A stretch of DNA of 64,000 nucleotides from VRUE01 sp963697695 (GCA_963697695.1 OY969094.1:124001-188000); one strand, 5' to 3'. Counted from the stretch's first letter, positions 51,112-59,931 are shown. The notes: generated by a model from the letters alone, not told the origin. Made by a program: numbers and translations.

Positions 51112-52223
51112 GCGACGCATATCTCCTGCTCGAGGATGGGACCCGCTTCGACGGGCTGGCCTGTGGCCATCGCGAGGCGATCACCGGCGAGGTCGTCTTC
51201 AACACCGCGATGACCGGGTACCAGGAGTCGGTCACCGATCCCTCCTACGCAGGGCAGATCATCGTCTTCACCTACCCGCTGATCGGCAACTACGGCGTCT
51301 CCGCCGAGGCAATGGAGTCCGATCGCGTCCACGCCCGCGGGGTGGTCATGCGCGATGCGAAGAACAGCGAGGACGTCGCCACCGCCGAGGGCGGCTGGCT
51401 CGACTGGCTGGCGGATTGCGGGGTTGCCGGGATCAGCGGCGTCGACACGCGGGCACTCGTGCGCCACATCCGCGACCGGGGCGCGATGCGCGGCGGCATC
51501 TTCCCGGCCGACCTGCCCGAGCCGGAGGCGCGCGAAAGGGTCGCCGCCGAGCCCTCGATGGACGGCGCCGACCTTGCCCGCACGGTGACGCCGTCGGAGC
51601 CGGTTCGCTTCGAGGGCGGCGGGCCGCACGTGGTCGGCATCGATACTGGGATCAAGCTCAACATCGTTCGCCAGCTGCGCGAGCGCGACTGCCGCATCAC
51701 CCTGCTGCCCTGCACCAGCTCCGCCGAGGAGGTCCTCTCCGAGGAGCCCGACCTGGTCTTCCTCGCAAACGGCCCCGGCGATCCGGCTGCCCTGGACTAC
51801 GTGGTCGACACGGTCCGCGAGCTGGTCGGCAAGCGGCCGCTCTTCGGCATCTGCCTCGGCCACCAGTTGCTCTGCCGCGCCGTCGGCTTGGAGACCTTCA
51901 AGCTGCCCTTCGGCCACCGCGGGGCCAACCATCCCGTCAAGGACCTGGCCACGGGCAGGATCGACATCACCTCCCAGAACCACGGCTTCGCCGTGCAGGG
52001 CCCCGGCGGCGAGCCACGGATTGAGACCGACGAGCCGGTCCGCTGGGAGACCGACTTCGGCGCCGCCGAGCTCTCCCACCTCAACCTCTATGACCGCACG
52101 GTCGAGGGCCTGGTGCTGAAGGACGTCGCCGGGGCGACGGTCCAGTACCACCCCGAGGCGGGACCTGGGCCGCACGATGCGCGCCACCTCTTCGACAGCT
52201 TCCTGGAGCTCTCTCATGCCTAA
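51108..52223 (+). CDS. carA: Carbamoyl phosphate synthase small (glutaminase) subunit
   Basis: From the TTG at 51108 the product has 371 residues. The N-terminal CPSase domain (LEDGTRFDG, FNTAMTGYQESVTDPSY) is followed by a class I glutaminase with the nucleophile in FGICLGHQLL and the histidine/glutamate pair in VQYHPEAGPGPHD. It supplies ammonia to CarB. The longer in-frame ORF upstream overlaps pyrC and is not used. It overlaps carB by 8 nt. Confidence 0.95.
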   Translation: MSDAYLLLEDGTRFDGLACGHREAITGEVVFNTAMTGYQESVTDPSYAGQIIVFTYPLIGNYGVSAEAMESDRVHARGVVMRDAKNSEDVATAEGGWLDWLADCGVAGISGVDTRALVRHIRDRGAMRGGIFPADLPEPEARERVAAEPSMDGADLARTVTPSEPVRFEGGGPHVVGIDTGIKLNIVRQLRERDCRITLLPCTSSAEEVLSEEPDLVFLANGPGDPAALDYVVDTVRELVGKRPLFGICLGHQLLCRAVGLETFKLPFGHRGANHPVKDLATGRIDITSQNHGFAVQGPGGEPRIETDEPVRWETDFGAAELSHLNLYDRTVEGLVLKDVAGATVQYHPEAGPGPHDARHLFDSFLELSHA

Positions 52224-55200
52224 GCGCACCGACATCGAGAAGATCCTCCTGATCGGCTCGGGCCCGATCGTGATCGGCCAGGCGGCCGAGTTCGACTACT
52301 CCGGCGTTCAGGCCTGCAAGGTGCTGCTCGAGGAGGGCTACGAAGTCGTCTTGGTCAACTCCAACCCGGCGACGATCATGACCGACCCCGAGTTCGCGAC
52401 GGCGACCTACATCGAGCCCCTGCTCCCGGGCCCGGTGACGAAGATCATCGAAAAGGAGCGTCCCGACGCACTGCTGCCGACCCTCGGCGGCCAGACCGCG
52501 CTCAACGTGGCGATGGCCCTGCACGAAGACGGCACCCTGGAGCGCTTCGGGGTCGAGCTGATCGGCGCCGACCACACCGCGATCCGCCGCGCCGAGGACC
52601 GCGAGGAGTTCCGCCAAACGATGACCGAGGCCGGCCTGCGCATTCCCTGGTCGATCACGGTCGAGAGCCTGGCCGAGGTGGAGACGGCGCTGGCCGACGG
52701 CCGTATCACCCTCCCCGCGATCATCCGTCCGGCCTTCACCATGGGCGGCCAGGGCGGTGGCGTGGGGGAGACCGAGACCGAGCTGCGCCAGGTCGTCTCC
52801 GAGGGGCTCGCGGCCAGCCCGATCAACCAGGTCCTGGTCGAGGAGTCGGTGCTCGGCTGGGGCGAGTTCGAGCTCGAGGTCATGCGCGACCGCAACGACA
52901 ACGTCGTCATCGTCTGCTCGATCGAGAACGTCGATCCGATGGGCGTCCACACTGGGGACTCGGTCACCGTCGCCCCGGCCCAAACTCTCACCGACCCTCT
53001 CTACCAGGAGTTGCGCGACCAGGCGATCCGCGTGATCCGCGCGGTCGGTGTGGAGACGGGTGGCTCCAACGTCCAGTTCGGCGTCAATCCAGAGAGCGGC
53101 GAGATCGTCGTCATCGAGATGAACCCGAGGGTCTCGCGCTCCTCGGCCCTGGCCTCGAAGGCGACCGGCTTCCCGATCGCCAAGATGGCGGCGAAGCTGG
53201 CCGTCGGCTACGCCCTGGAGGAGATTCCCAACGACATCACTCGCGCCACGCCCGCTTCCTTTGAGCCGACGATCGACTACGTGGTGACGAAGATCCCGCG
53301 CTTTGCCTTCGAGAAGTTCCCCGGCGCCGAGGGCAGGCTCTCGACCCACATGCAGAGCGTCGGCGAGGTGATGGCGATCGGGCGGACCTTCCGCGAATCC
53401 TTTGCCAAGGCGATGCGTTCGCGCGAGCTGGATTCCCCGGCGCAGGCGCCCGACGGCGACGAGGAGCTGCTCGAGCTCCTGCGCAAGCCCTGTCCGGAGC
53501 GCTTTGACCTCGTCCTGGAGGCTTTCCGGCGCGGAATCGAGGCCGAGACCGTGCACGAGCGCTGCCTCGTCGACCGCTGGTTCCTGCGCGAGCTGCAGGC
53601 CCTCGCAAACGACGGCGACGGCACCGAGGGGCTCGTCCGCACCTACAAGTCGGTCGACACCTGCGCCGCAGAGTTCGAGGCCGCGACCCCCTATTACTAC
53701 TCAGCCCACGAGCGCCGCACCTCCGGCGTGGGTTCCTCGGAGGTGCGGCGGGGGGAGAAGCGCTCCGTCGTCATCCTCGGAGCCGGCCCCAACCGCATCG
53801 GCCAGGGGATCGAGTTCGACTACTGCTGTGTACACGCAGCGATGACCGCACGCGAGCTGGACCGCGATGCGGTGATGATCAACTGCAATCCGGAGACCGT
53901 CTCGACCGACTACGACACCTCCGACCGCCTCTACTTCGAGCCGCTCACAACGGAGGACGTGCTCGCGGTCTGCGAGCAGGAGAAGCCGGAGGGGGTGATC
54001 GTCCAGTTCGGTGGCCAAACCCCGCTGAAGCTGGCGCGGGCGCTGGAGGAGGCAGGCGTGCCGCTGCTCGGCACTCCCGTCGACGCGATCGACCTTGCCG
54101 AGGATCGCGGCCGCTTCGGCGCCCTTCTGCGGCGGCTGGGCGTCAAACATCCGCCCTACGGGACGGCGCTCTCGGCGGCGGAGGCGATGACGATCTCCGA
54201 GCAGGTCGGCTTCCCGTTGCTGGTTCGCCCCTCCTACGTGCTCGGCGGCCGGGCGATGGAGATCTGTTACTCGACTGAGGACCTCAGCGCTTACCTGAAG
54301 GCCCATGTCAAGGCTGACCAAGAGCACCCGCTGCTGCTCGACCGCTTCCTCGAGAACGCGATCGAGGTCGACGTCGATGCCCTCGCCGACGGCGAGGACG
54401 TCCACGTCGCGGGGATCATGCAGCACGTCGAGGAGGCGGGCGTGCACTCGGGCGACTCGGCCTGCGTGATCCCGCCGATGAGCCTCGGCGAGGAGATGCT
54501 GGAGGAGATCCGGGCAACGACGAAGCAGATCGCGCTCGAGCTTGGCGTGATCGGCCTGATCAACATCCAGTACGGGGTCGCGGGCAACGAACTGCACGTG
54601 ATCGAGGCCAATCCGCGCGCTTCGCGCACAGTGCCCTTCGTCTCCAAGGCGACCGGCGTGCCGCTGGCGAAGGTCGCCGCCCGCCTGATGCTGGGCGAGA
54701 AGCTCGCCGACCAGGACCTCGCCGAGGCGCCGGGCGGCCATGTCAGCGTCAAGGAGGCGGTCCTGCCCTTTGCCCGCTTCGCCGGCGCCGATTCGGTGCT
54801 CGGGCCGGAGATGAAGAGCACCGGCGAGGTGATGGGCATCGCCGCCGACTTCCCGACCGCCTTCGGCAAGGCACAGGCTGCCGCTGGGGTCTCGCTGCCG
54901 GCGGAAGGGTCGGTTTTCATCACGGTGACCGACACCGACAAGCCGGCGGCGACGCAGATCGCCGCTCGCTTCCACGACCTCGGCTTCGAGGTGATCGCGA
55001 CCGGCGGTACGGCGCAGGCGATCTCGGCGATGGGCGTGCCGGTCACCCCGATCAACAAGCTGGCCGAGGGTTCGCCCCACGTCGTCGACCTGATCCGCGA
55101 GCGCCGCTGCGACCTCGTGATCAACACCCCGACGGGCTCCGGCGCCCGCGCCGACGGCTATGAGATCCGAACCGCCGCCGTTCGCCACGGGATTCCCTGC

Positions 55201-55332
55201 ATAACGACGATGACCGGCGCCTCCGCTGCGGCGCGGGCGATCGCCGCCAAGGCCGGGGGGGAGGCCGAGGTGCGCTCTCTGCAGGAGATACACGGCGTCG
55301 CCACCGCTTCCTCCGCCACCGCGGATGCCTGA
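52216..55332 (+). CDS. carB: Carbamoyl phosphate synthase large subunit
   Basis: The 1,038-residue product carries two ATP-grasp halves, the first starting ILLIGSGPIVIGQAAEFDYSG and the second SVVILGAGPNRIGQGIEFDY. A C-terminal MGS-like regulatory domain (about 930-1038; GSVFITVTDTDKPAA, ATGGTAQAI) binds effectors such as UMP or ornithine. With CarA it makes carbamoyl phosphate for pyrimidines and arginine. All catalytic segments appear intact. Confidence 0.96.
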   Translation: MPKRTDIEKILLIGSGPIVIGQAAEFDYSGVQACKVLLEEGYEVVLVNSNPATIMTDPEFATATYIEPLLPGPVTKIIEKERPDALLPTLGGQTALNVAMALHEDGTLERFGVELIGADHTAIRRAEDREEFRQTMTEAGLRIPWSITVESLAEVETALADGRITLPAIIRPAFTMGGQGGGVGETETELRQVVSEGLAASPINQVLVEESVLGWGEFELEVMRDRNDNVVIVCSIENVDPMGVHTGDSVTVAPAQTLTDPLYQELRDQAIRVIRAVGVETGGSNVQFGVNPESGEIVVIEMNPRVSRSSALASKATGFPIAKMAAKLAVGYALEEIPNDITRATPASFEPTIDYVVTKIPRFAFEKFPGAEGRLSTHMQSVGEVMAIGRTFRESFAKAMRSRELDSPAQAPDGDEELLELLRKPCPERFDLVLEAFRRGIEAETVHERCLVDRWFLRELQALANDGDGTEGLVRTYKSVDTCAAEFEAATPYYYSAHERRTSGVGSSEVRRGEKRSVVILGAGPNRIGQGIEFDYCCVHAAMTARELDRDAVMINCNPETVSTDYDTSDRLYFEPLTTEDVLAVCEQEKPEGVIVQFGGQTPLKLARALEEAGVPLLGTPVDAIDLAEDRGRFGALLRRLGVKHPPYGTALSAAEAMTISEQVGFPLLVRPSYVLGGRAMEICYSTEDLSAYLKAHVKADQEHPLLLDRFLENAIEVDVDALADGEDVHVAGIMQHVEEAGVHSGDSACVIPPMSLGEEMLEEIRATTKQIALELGVIGLINIQYGVAGNELHVIEANPRASRTVPFVSKATGVPLAKVAARLMLGEKLADQDLAEAPGGHVSVKEAVLPFARFAGADSVLGPEMKSTGEVMGIAADFPTAFGKAQAAAGVSLPAEGSVFITVTDTDKPAATQIAARFHDLGFEVIATGGTAQAISAMGVPVTPINKLAEGSPHVVDLIRERRCDLVINTPTGSGARADGYEIRTAAVRHGIPCITTMTGASAAARAIAAKAGGEAEVRSLQEIHGVATASSATADA

Positions 55333-57187
55333 GCCGGCACCCTTCGGGCGGCGCCTCTGCGAGGTAACGGAGAACAAAGCCTCCGGCGGCTACAGGCTTT
55401 TCTCGCTGCTGGACGAGGAGGGCCCCGAGCCGCTCCCAGGCCAGTTCTACATGCTCGCCACCGAGGCGCACTGGGAGGAGCGAGACCAGCGCCCCTTCCT
55501 GCCCCGTGCCCTATCCGTGGCCGAGGCGGAGCCCACCCCGAACGGCGTCCGCCTCGACTTCCTGATCGAGGGCATCGGCCCCGGCACCGACCGCCTTTAC
55601 GGGCTGAAACCGGGCGAGCGCGTCTGGGTCAACGGCCCCCTCGGCAACTCCTTCTCCACCCCCAAGGAACTGCATCGACTTTTCGATCCAGCAGGTAGAG
55701 AAGTTGATGCAGTTCGGCGGGGACCTGCGGCGGGGGCGATCCTGGTCGGCGGCGGCATTGGCATCGCTCCACTGGCCCTGCTGCGGCGGCGGTTCTCTGA
55801 GCACAACATCCCCACCCGAGTCCTGCTCGGCTTCCGCGACGAAGCCCACTCCGGCGGCCTCGACGACCTCTTCTCATGCTGCGAGGTGCGCCTAGCCAGC
55901 GACGACGGCCATATCGGTCACCACGGCTACGTAACCGACCTGCTTGCGTCCATGCTCTCGGGCGACGACGCCTCAACAGCAGCTGTTTACGCCTGCGGCC
56001 CTCCGCCCATGCTCGACGCCGTCGGCGTCATGTGTACAGACGCCGACGTCCCTTGTGAGCTCGCGATGGAGTCCCCAATGGCTTGTGGCTACGGCGCTTG
56101 CTTCGGTTGCGCCGTGCCCAAGGCAGGTGGCGGATACCTGCGGCTGTGCGTGGACGGTCCTGTGGTGCGCCCTGGGCCGGCGGGTCCTGTCGCCGCAGGG
56201 GACCCACCGCCCCCTCCGATAGCTAAAGCTTCCTCAGGGGCGGTCCCCCCTGCGACGCCACCCCCCCGCAGGAATAGATCAGCAGGACGGAGTACGGCCG
56301 TGGAGTTCTGTGGGATTGAGCTGAGTCATCCGATTGTCAACGCGTCGGGCACGTTCGATGTCATCGCGGCGTGGCGCGTTTACGGCGATGAGCTTCTGAG
56401 GAGCTTTCCGTTTTCGGCCTTCGTCTCGAAGACGATCACGCCGGAGGCGCGGACAGGGAATGAGCCGCAGCGGATCTGGGAGACGCCGGCGGGGATGATC
56501 AATTCGATCGGGCTGCCCAACAAGGGGTTGGAGGGGTTCCTGGCCGAAGATCTGCCCCAGCTTGCCGGGCTGCCGGTGCCACTGATCGTTTCCGTTATGG
56601 GAACGAGCGGAGAGGAGTTCTCGCGGTTGGTTCAAGGCGTGGGGGAGAGGGAGGAGGTCGCAGCGATCGAGCTCAACGTGTCATGCCCCAACGTCCACTC
56701 TGGCCTGATCGTGGGAGAGCAGCCAGGCGAGACCGTGACCTTGCTCGAGGCGTTGCGGCCACTGACCGAAAAGCCTTTGATCGTGAAGCTGACGCCCAAC
56801 GTTGCGAACCCGGCGGAGGTCGCGGTGGCCGCCGAGGAGGGCGGAGCCGATGCCGTCTCGCTGATCAACACGCTGAAGGCGAGTGCGATCGATCCGGCGA
56901 CCGGCAAGCCGGGAATCGCGGCTGGTCATGGCGGTCTATCGGGGCCGGCGGTGCGTCCGATCGCGGTGGCTCAGGTCAGGGCGGTCGCGGCCGCGACCAA
57001 GTTGCCGATCGTGGGGACGGGAGGGGTCTGCAGCGGTGCCGACGCGGCCGAACTGCTGGCAGCCGGAGCCACTCTGGTGGCGGTCGGCACCGAGAGCTTC
57101 CGCGACCCGAGGGCAGGCAAACGTGTCGCTGCCGAGCTCTCTCAACTGCTCGATAGCAGTGTCGAGGGCGCAACCATCGGCACTTAG
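55325..57187 (+). CDS. pyrKD: Fused dihydroorotate dehydrogenase B: PyrK electron-transfer domain + PyrD catalytic domain
   Basis: A single 620-residue frame joins PyrK and PyrD. Residues 1-290 are the ferredoxin-reductase-like subunit, with the FAD/NAD part (RPFLPRALSV, LVGGGIGIAPL) and [2Fe-2S] cysteines at about 254, 259, 262 and 275. A Pro/Ala-rich linker (about 285-325) leads to class 1B PyrD with the catalytic Cys454 in LNVSCPN and TLKASAIDP. It oxidises dihydroorotate with NAD+ as acceptor. PyrK has an unusual ~20-residue insertion at about 113-134, encoded by an inverted repeat. A GTG at 56300 with ACGGAG upstream could also start PyrD alone (295 aa). Codon choice in the PyrD half looks different from the PyrK half. 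Confidence 0.9.
   Translation: MPEPAPFGRRLCEVTENKASGGYRLFSLLDEEGPEPLPGQFYMLATEAHWEERDQRPFLPRALSVAEAEPTPNGVRLDFLIEGIGPGTDRLYGLKPGERVWVNGPLGNSFSTPKELHRLFDPAGREVDAVRRGPAAGAILVGGGIGIAPLALLRRRFSEHNIPTRVLLGFRDEAHSGGLDDLFSCCEVRLASDDGHIGHHGYVTDLLASMLSGDDASTAAVYACGPPPMLDAVGVMCTDADVPCELAMESPMACGYGACFGCAVPKAGGGYLRLCVDGPVVRPGPAGPVAAGDPPPPPIAKASSGAVPPATPPPRRNRSAGRSTAVEFCGIELSHPIVNASGTFDVIAAWRVYGDELLRSFPFSAFVSKTITPEARTGNEPQRIWETPAGMINSIGLPNKGLEGFLAEDLPQLAGLPVPLIVSVMGTSGEEFSRLVQGVGEREEVAAIELNVSCPNVHSGLIVGEQPGETVTLLEALRPLTEKPLIVKLTPNVANPAEVAVAAEEGGADAVSLINTLKASAIDPATGKPGIAAGHGGLSGPAVRPIAVAQVRAVAAATKLPIVGTGGVCSGADAAELLAAGATLVAVGTESFRDPRAGKRVAAELSQLLDSSVEGATIGT
55668..55714 (+). repeat. 14-bp inverted repeat inside pyrK coding sequence
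   Basis: AACTGCATCGACTT (55668-55681) and AAGTTGATGCAGTT (55701-55714) flank 19 bases; the only non-Watson-Crick position is a G-U pair in RNA. It encodes residues absent from usual PyrK proteins, between NSFSTP and AAGAILVGGGIG. It may be a small inserted palindromic element kept in frame. Confidence 0.75.
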
Positions 57188-57189
57188 GC

Positions 57190-57212
57190 CTCAACCTCGA
57201 CTGAAGGTTGAG
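57190..57212 (+). terminator. Hairpin after the pyrimidine operon
   Basis: CTCAACCT (57190-57197) and AGGTTGAG (57205-57212) form an 8-bp stem with a 7-nt loop directly after the PyrKD stop. Only a short T-run follows (57217-57219), so termination may be partial. Confidence 0.5.
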
Positions 57213-57243
57213 ATGAATTTCCAGGGAAAAGGGTGCGATGGCC

Positions 57244-57271
57244 TTGCACGCTGGTGACCCGCGGCTATACT
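57244..57271 (+). promoter_or_regulatory. Strong sigma-70-type promoter of mihF
   Basis: TTGCAC (57244-57249) and TATACT (57266-57271) are separated by 16 bases. Transcription would start only a few bases before the ATG at 57283, giving a leaderless or nearly leaderless mRNA. Confidence 0.7.
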
Positions 57272-57282
57272 CGCCGCCCACA

Positions 57283-57615
57283 ATGCCTGCCCCAGTCAAG
57301 ACCTCAGCCGCCGCGCCGGAGCGGTCGCTGGACCAACGGATGGACGCCCTCAAACGGGCAAACGACATCCGCACGGCCCGCGCCAGGCTGAAGAAGGACC
57401 TGAAAGCGGGCAAAGCGAGCATTCACGCCCTGCTGCTCGACCCACCCGAGTATGTGATGACCGCGAAGGTCTTCGACATGCTGCTGGCGGTACCAAAGTA
57501 CGGTCGAGTGAAGACCAATCGCATCCTCAACCAGTGCCGGATCTCGCCGTCGAAGACGATCGGCGGCCTCTCGGAGCGCCAGCGCACCGAGCTCGTAAGT
57601 CAGCTTCGCCGCTAG
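57283..57615 (+). CDS. mihF: Actinobacterial integration host factor, MihF
   Basis: The 110-residue product contains the MihF core: RSLDQRMDALKRANDIRTARARLKKDLKAG, the PPEYVMTAKVFDMLLAVPKYG segment and the helix-two-turn-helix GRVKTNRILNQCRISPSKTIGGLSERQ. MihF binds and bends DNA and is needed for phage L5 integration in mycobacteria. It is a nucleoid protein unrelated to the E. coli IHF fold. It has its own promoter and lies directly before gmk, the usual actinobacterial order. There is no ribosome binding site. Confidence 0.94.
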   Translation: MPAPVKTSAAAPERSLDQRMDALKRANDIRTARARLKKDLKAGKASIHALLLDPPEYVMTAKVFDMLLAVPKYGRVKTNRILNQCRISPSKTIGGLSERQRTELVSQLRR

Positions 57616-57720
57616 CGCGGCCGCTGCAAACCGGCGCATATCGGCGTCCTCGATCGCTCGCGTGCAGAGCACGCCACGCTCCCTGCGTCCGGCCGATCTG
57701 CTTGGTTTTCGCGGCCGTCT

Positions 57721-58299
57721 ATGCCCAAGGTATTCGTAATAACTGGTCCATCCGGCGTCGGCAAGGGAACGCTGATCTCCGAGTTGCTCCAGCGGGTGCC
57801 CGACCTCGAGCTGTCGATCTCGGCGACCACACGTGAGCCCAGAGAGGGGGAGGCCGATGGGCGCGACTACCACTTCCTCACCCCGGACGAGTTCAGCGAG
57901 CGGATCGACGCAGAAGACTTTCTCGAGTTCGCCACCTACAGCGGCAACCGTTACGGCACCCTGCGCTCGGAGGTGCGGCGTCGCCTCGACGCAGGGCACT
58001 CGGTCGTGCTCGAGATCGAGGTGCAGGGTGCGCGGCAGGTCCGGGCCGCGATGAGGGAGTCGGTCCAGGTCTTCATCGCCCCTCCCGATCCAACTGCACT
58101 GCGCCGGCGCCTCGAGTCGCGCGGCACCGACAGCATCGAGGCGATCGACGCCCGTCTCGAGGTCGCCGAGCAGGAGCTGGCCGCCCAGGACGAGTTCGCC
58201 CACCTGGTCGTCAACGACGACCTCACGCGTGCCGCATCCGATCTGGAGGGGATCGTGCGCGCCGAGTTGGGCTTACCTCTAGACTCCCGGGCCGAATGA
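57721..58299 (+). CDS. gmk: Guanylate kinase
   Basis: The 192-residue product has the P-loop VITGPSGVGKGTL, the GMP-binding SISATTREPREGEADGRDYHF and the lid region FIAPPDPTALRRRLESRGTD. It phosphorylates GMP to GDP. A 105-base gap separates it from mihF, and it overlaps rpoZ by 4 nt. Length is normal for the family. Confidence 0.96.
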   Translation: MPKVFVITGPSGVGKGTLISELLQRVPDLELSISATTREPREGEADGRDYHFLTPDEFSERIDAEDFLEFATYSGNRYGTLRSEVRRRLDAGHSVVLEIEVQGARQVRAAMRESVQVFIAPPDPTALRRRLESRGTDSIEAIDARLEVAEQELAAQDEFAHLVVNDDLTRAASDLEGIVRAELGLPLDSRAE

Positions 58300-58529
58300 T
58301 CAAACCACGCGTAGACAAGCTCCTCGAGCACACCGACTCCCATTACGCAGCTGTGGTCGTCGCCGCCAAGCGTGCGCGGCAGATCAACAGCTACTTCCAC
58401 AGCCTCGGCGAGGGCAGCTTCGGCGAGTACCCGCCGCCGATGGTCGAGACCGCGGGTGACCGCAACTACCTCTCGATCTCCCTCGAGGAGATCGCCGAGG
58501 GCAAGCTCAAGTACGAGTACCGCTCCTAG
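58296..58529 (+). CDS. rpoZ: RNA polymerase omega subunit
   Basis: The 77-residue product begins MIKPRVDKLLEHTDSHYAAV, has VVAAKRARQINSYFHSLGEG and ends SISLEEIAEGKLKYEYR, the actinobacterial omega pattern. It wraps the beta-prime C-terminus and aids polymerase assembly. It is coupled to gmk. A GC-rich hairpin (58529-58546) follows its stop before coaBC. Confidence 0.93.
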   Translation: MIKPRVDKLLEHTDSHYAAVVVAAKRARQINSYFHSLGEGSFGEYPPPMVETAGDRNYLSISLEEIAEGKLKYEYRS

Positions 58530-58563
58530 TCGCGCCCCGGCGCGACCGGACCAGGAGGAAGGC

Positions 58564-59838
58564 ATGGCTCGAATCCTGCTTGGCGTAAGTGGCGGGATTG
58601 CCGCCTACAAGTCGCTCGAGCTCGCCCGGCTGGCCACCAGCGCCGGCCACGGCGTGCGGGTGCTGATGACCGAGGCAGCGACCCGCTTCGTCGGCGCCGC
58701 CTCGTTCGAGGGGATCGTCGGCGCGCCGGTGCTTACCTCGGAGTTCGACCCCGATCCGATGCGGGGCGGCTTTCCCGGCGATCCTCGCCCCGAGCACGAT
58801 CCGATCGGGCACCTCGAGCTGGCCGCCAACTGCGATGCCTACCTGGTCGCGCCGGCGTCGGCGAACACAGTGGCGAAGCTCGCCGCCGGCAACGCCGACT
58901 CGATGCTGACCACCTCCTTCCTCGCCTGTACCGCGCCGCGCCTGGTGGCTCCGGCGATGAACGACCGCATGTACGGCGGCGCCGCGACCCAGGCAAACCT
59001 GGCGATATTGCGTGAGCGGGGCGTGATCGTGATCGAGCCCGACGAGGGGGCACTGGCCTCCCGGGGCGAGCATGGCAAGGGGAGGCTTCCCGATCCGGCC
59101 AAGCTCCTGGCACGCCTGGAAGCGGAGATGCCGACGGGCCACCGTCCCTGGGACGGGCTCAGGGTCCTGGTGACCGCCGGCGGCACCCGCGAGCCGATCG
59201 ACTCCGTCCGCTTCCTCGGCAACCGCTCCAGCGGCCGCATGGGCCTTGCCCTCGCCGCCGCCGCCGCCCGTCGCGGCGCCGACGTAACCCTGATCGCCGC
59301 CAACGTCGCGCTCACCGGGCCCGCCGGGGTCCGGCGCATCGACGTAGAGACCGGCGAGCAACTGGCCGCCGCGGCCGGCAGCGAGTTCCCCCACGCGCAT
59401 GTCCTCCTGATGGCCGCCGCTCCGGCGGATTTCCGCGCCCAGGAGGTCGCCGAGGGCAAGCTGCAGCGCGAGGACGGCCTCGACCTCCACCTGGAACCCA
59501 CCGAGGACATCCTCGCCGGCCTCACCGCCACTCGCATCGACCAGCAGACGATCGTCGCCTTCGCCGCCGAAGCCGGCGAGAACGTCGACCGAGCCCGCGA
59601 GAAGCTCCAGCGCAAGGGCGCCGACCTGATGGTCCTCAACGACGTCTCCAACCCCGAAATCGGCTTCGAGAGCCAAGAAAACGCCGTCACCCTGATCGAT
59701 CCAAAAAGCACCGATCGGATCCCGCAAGCATCCAAGGACGTCATCGCCGAGGCAATCCTGGATCGAGTCAGCTCCCTCCGCGACGGGGAACAGCAATCTC
59801 CTCCAGCGGGCGGATACTCAAAGCGTCGCGCTAATTAG
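58564..59838 (+). CDS. coaBC: Bifunctional phosphopantothenoylcysteine decarboxylase / phosphopantothenate-cysteine ligase
   Basis: The 424-residue product joins CoaC (FMN flavoprotein: LLGVSGGIAAYKSLEL, LVAPASANTVAKLA, and PAMNDRMY with the PxMNxxMW-like motif) and CoaB (LVTAGGTREPIDSVRFLGNRS, LMAAAPADFR). It makes 4'-phosphopantetheine from phosphopantothenate and cysteine for coenzyme A. AGGAGGAAGGC precedes the ATG. The last ~15 residues (GEQQSPPAGGYSKRRAN) are encoded inside a large inverted repeat and look like a non-conserved extension. Confidence 0.94.
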   Translation: MARILLGVSGGIAAYKSLELARLATSAGHGVRVLMTEAATRFVGAASFEGIVGAPVLTSEFDPDPMRGGFPGDPRPEHDPIGHLELAANCDAYLVAPASANTVAKLAAGNADSMLTTSFLACTAPRLVAPAMNDRMYGGAATQANLAILRERGVIVIEPDEGALASRGEHGKGRLPDPAKLLARLEAEMPTGHRPWDGLRVLVTAGGTREPIDSVRFLGNRSSGRMGLALAAAAARRGADVTLIAANVALTGPAGVRRIDVETGEQLAAAAGSEFPHAHVLLMAAAPADFRAQEVAEGKLQREDGLDLHLEPTEDILAGLTATRIDQQTIVAFAAEAGENVDRAREKLQRKGADLMVLNDVSNPEIGFESQENAVTLIDPKSTDRIPQASKDVIAEAILDRVSSLRDGEQQSPPAGGYSKRRAN

Positions 59839-59875
59839 CGCGACGCTTGTCCGAGGGAGGAGATTGCTGTTCCCC
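59785..59875. repeat. Nested perfect inverted repeats spanning the coaBC 3' end and downstream promoter
   Basis: An outer pair of perfect 20-nt arms, 59785-59804 (GGGGAACAGCAATCTCCTCC) and 59856-59875, encloses 51 bases. Inside, CGGA (59811-59814) can pair with TCCG (59850-59853), and 59821-59848 is itself a perfect 28-nt palindrome. The whole could fold into one long hairpin. It covers the last 18 codons of coaBC and reaches the likely -35 region of the rimP-nusA-infB promoter. No target-site duplication was recognised. Confidence 0.85.
59821..59848 (+). terminator. coaBC: 14-bp perfect hairpin at the coaBC stop
   Basis: AAGCGTCGCGCTAA and TTAGCGCGACGCTT are adjacent perfect arms; the coaBC stop TAG is at its centre. 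It is very stable but has no T-run, so it may terminate with other factors or block ribosome or polymerase run-through. Confidence 0.55.
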
Positions 59876-59897
59876 AGGGCTACGGCCAAGCTATACT
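59870..59897 (+). promoter_or_regulatory. Likely promoter of the rimP-nusA-infB operon
   Basis: TATACT (59892-59897) is a good -10 box. Sixteen bases upstream is TTCCCC (59870-59875), a weak -35 that lies in the right arm of the nested inverted repeat. The resulting leader would be about 65 nt and contains an intrinsic terminator. Confidence 0.5.
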
Positions 59898-59931
59898 CGC
59901 CACAAGCTTTATCGCCTCACCGTTGTACCCG

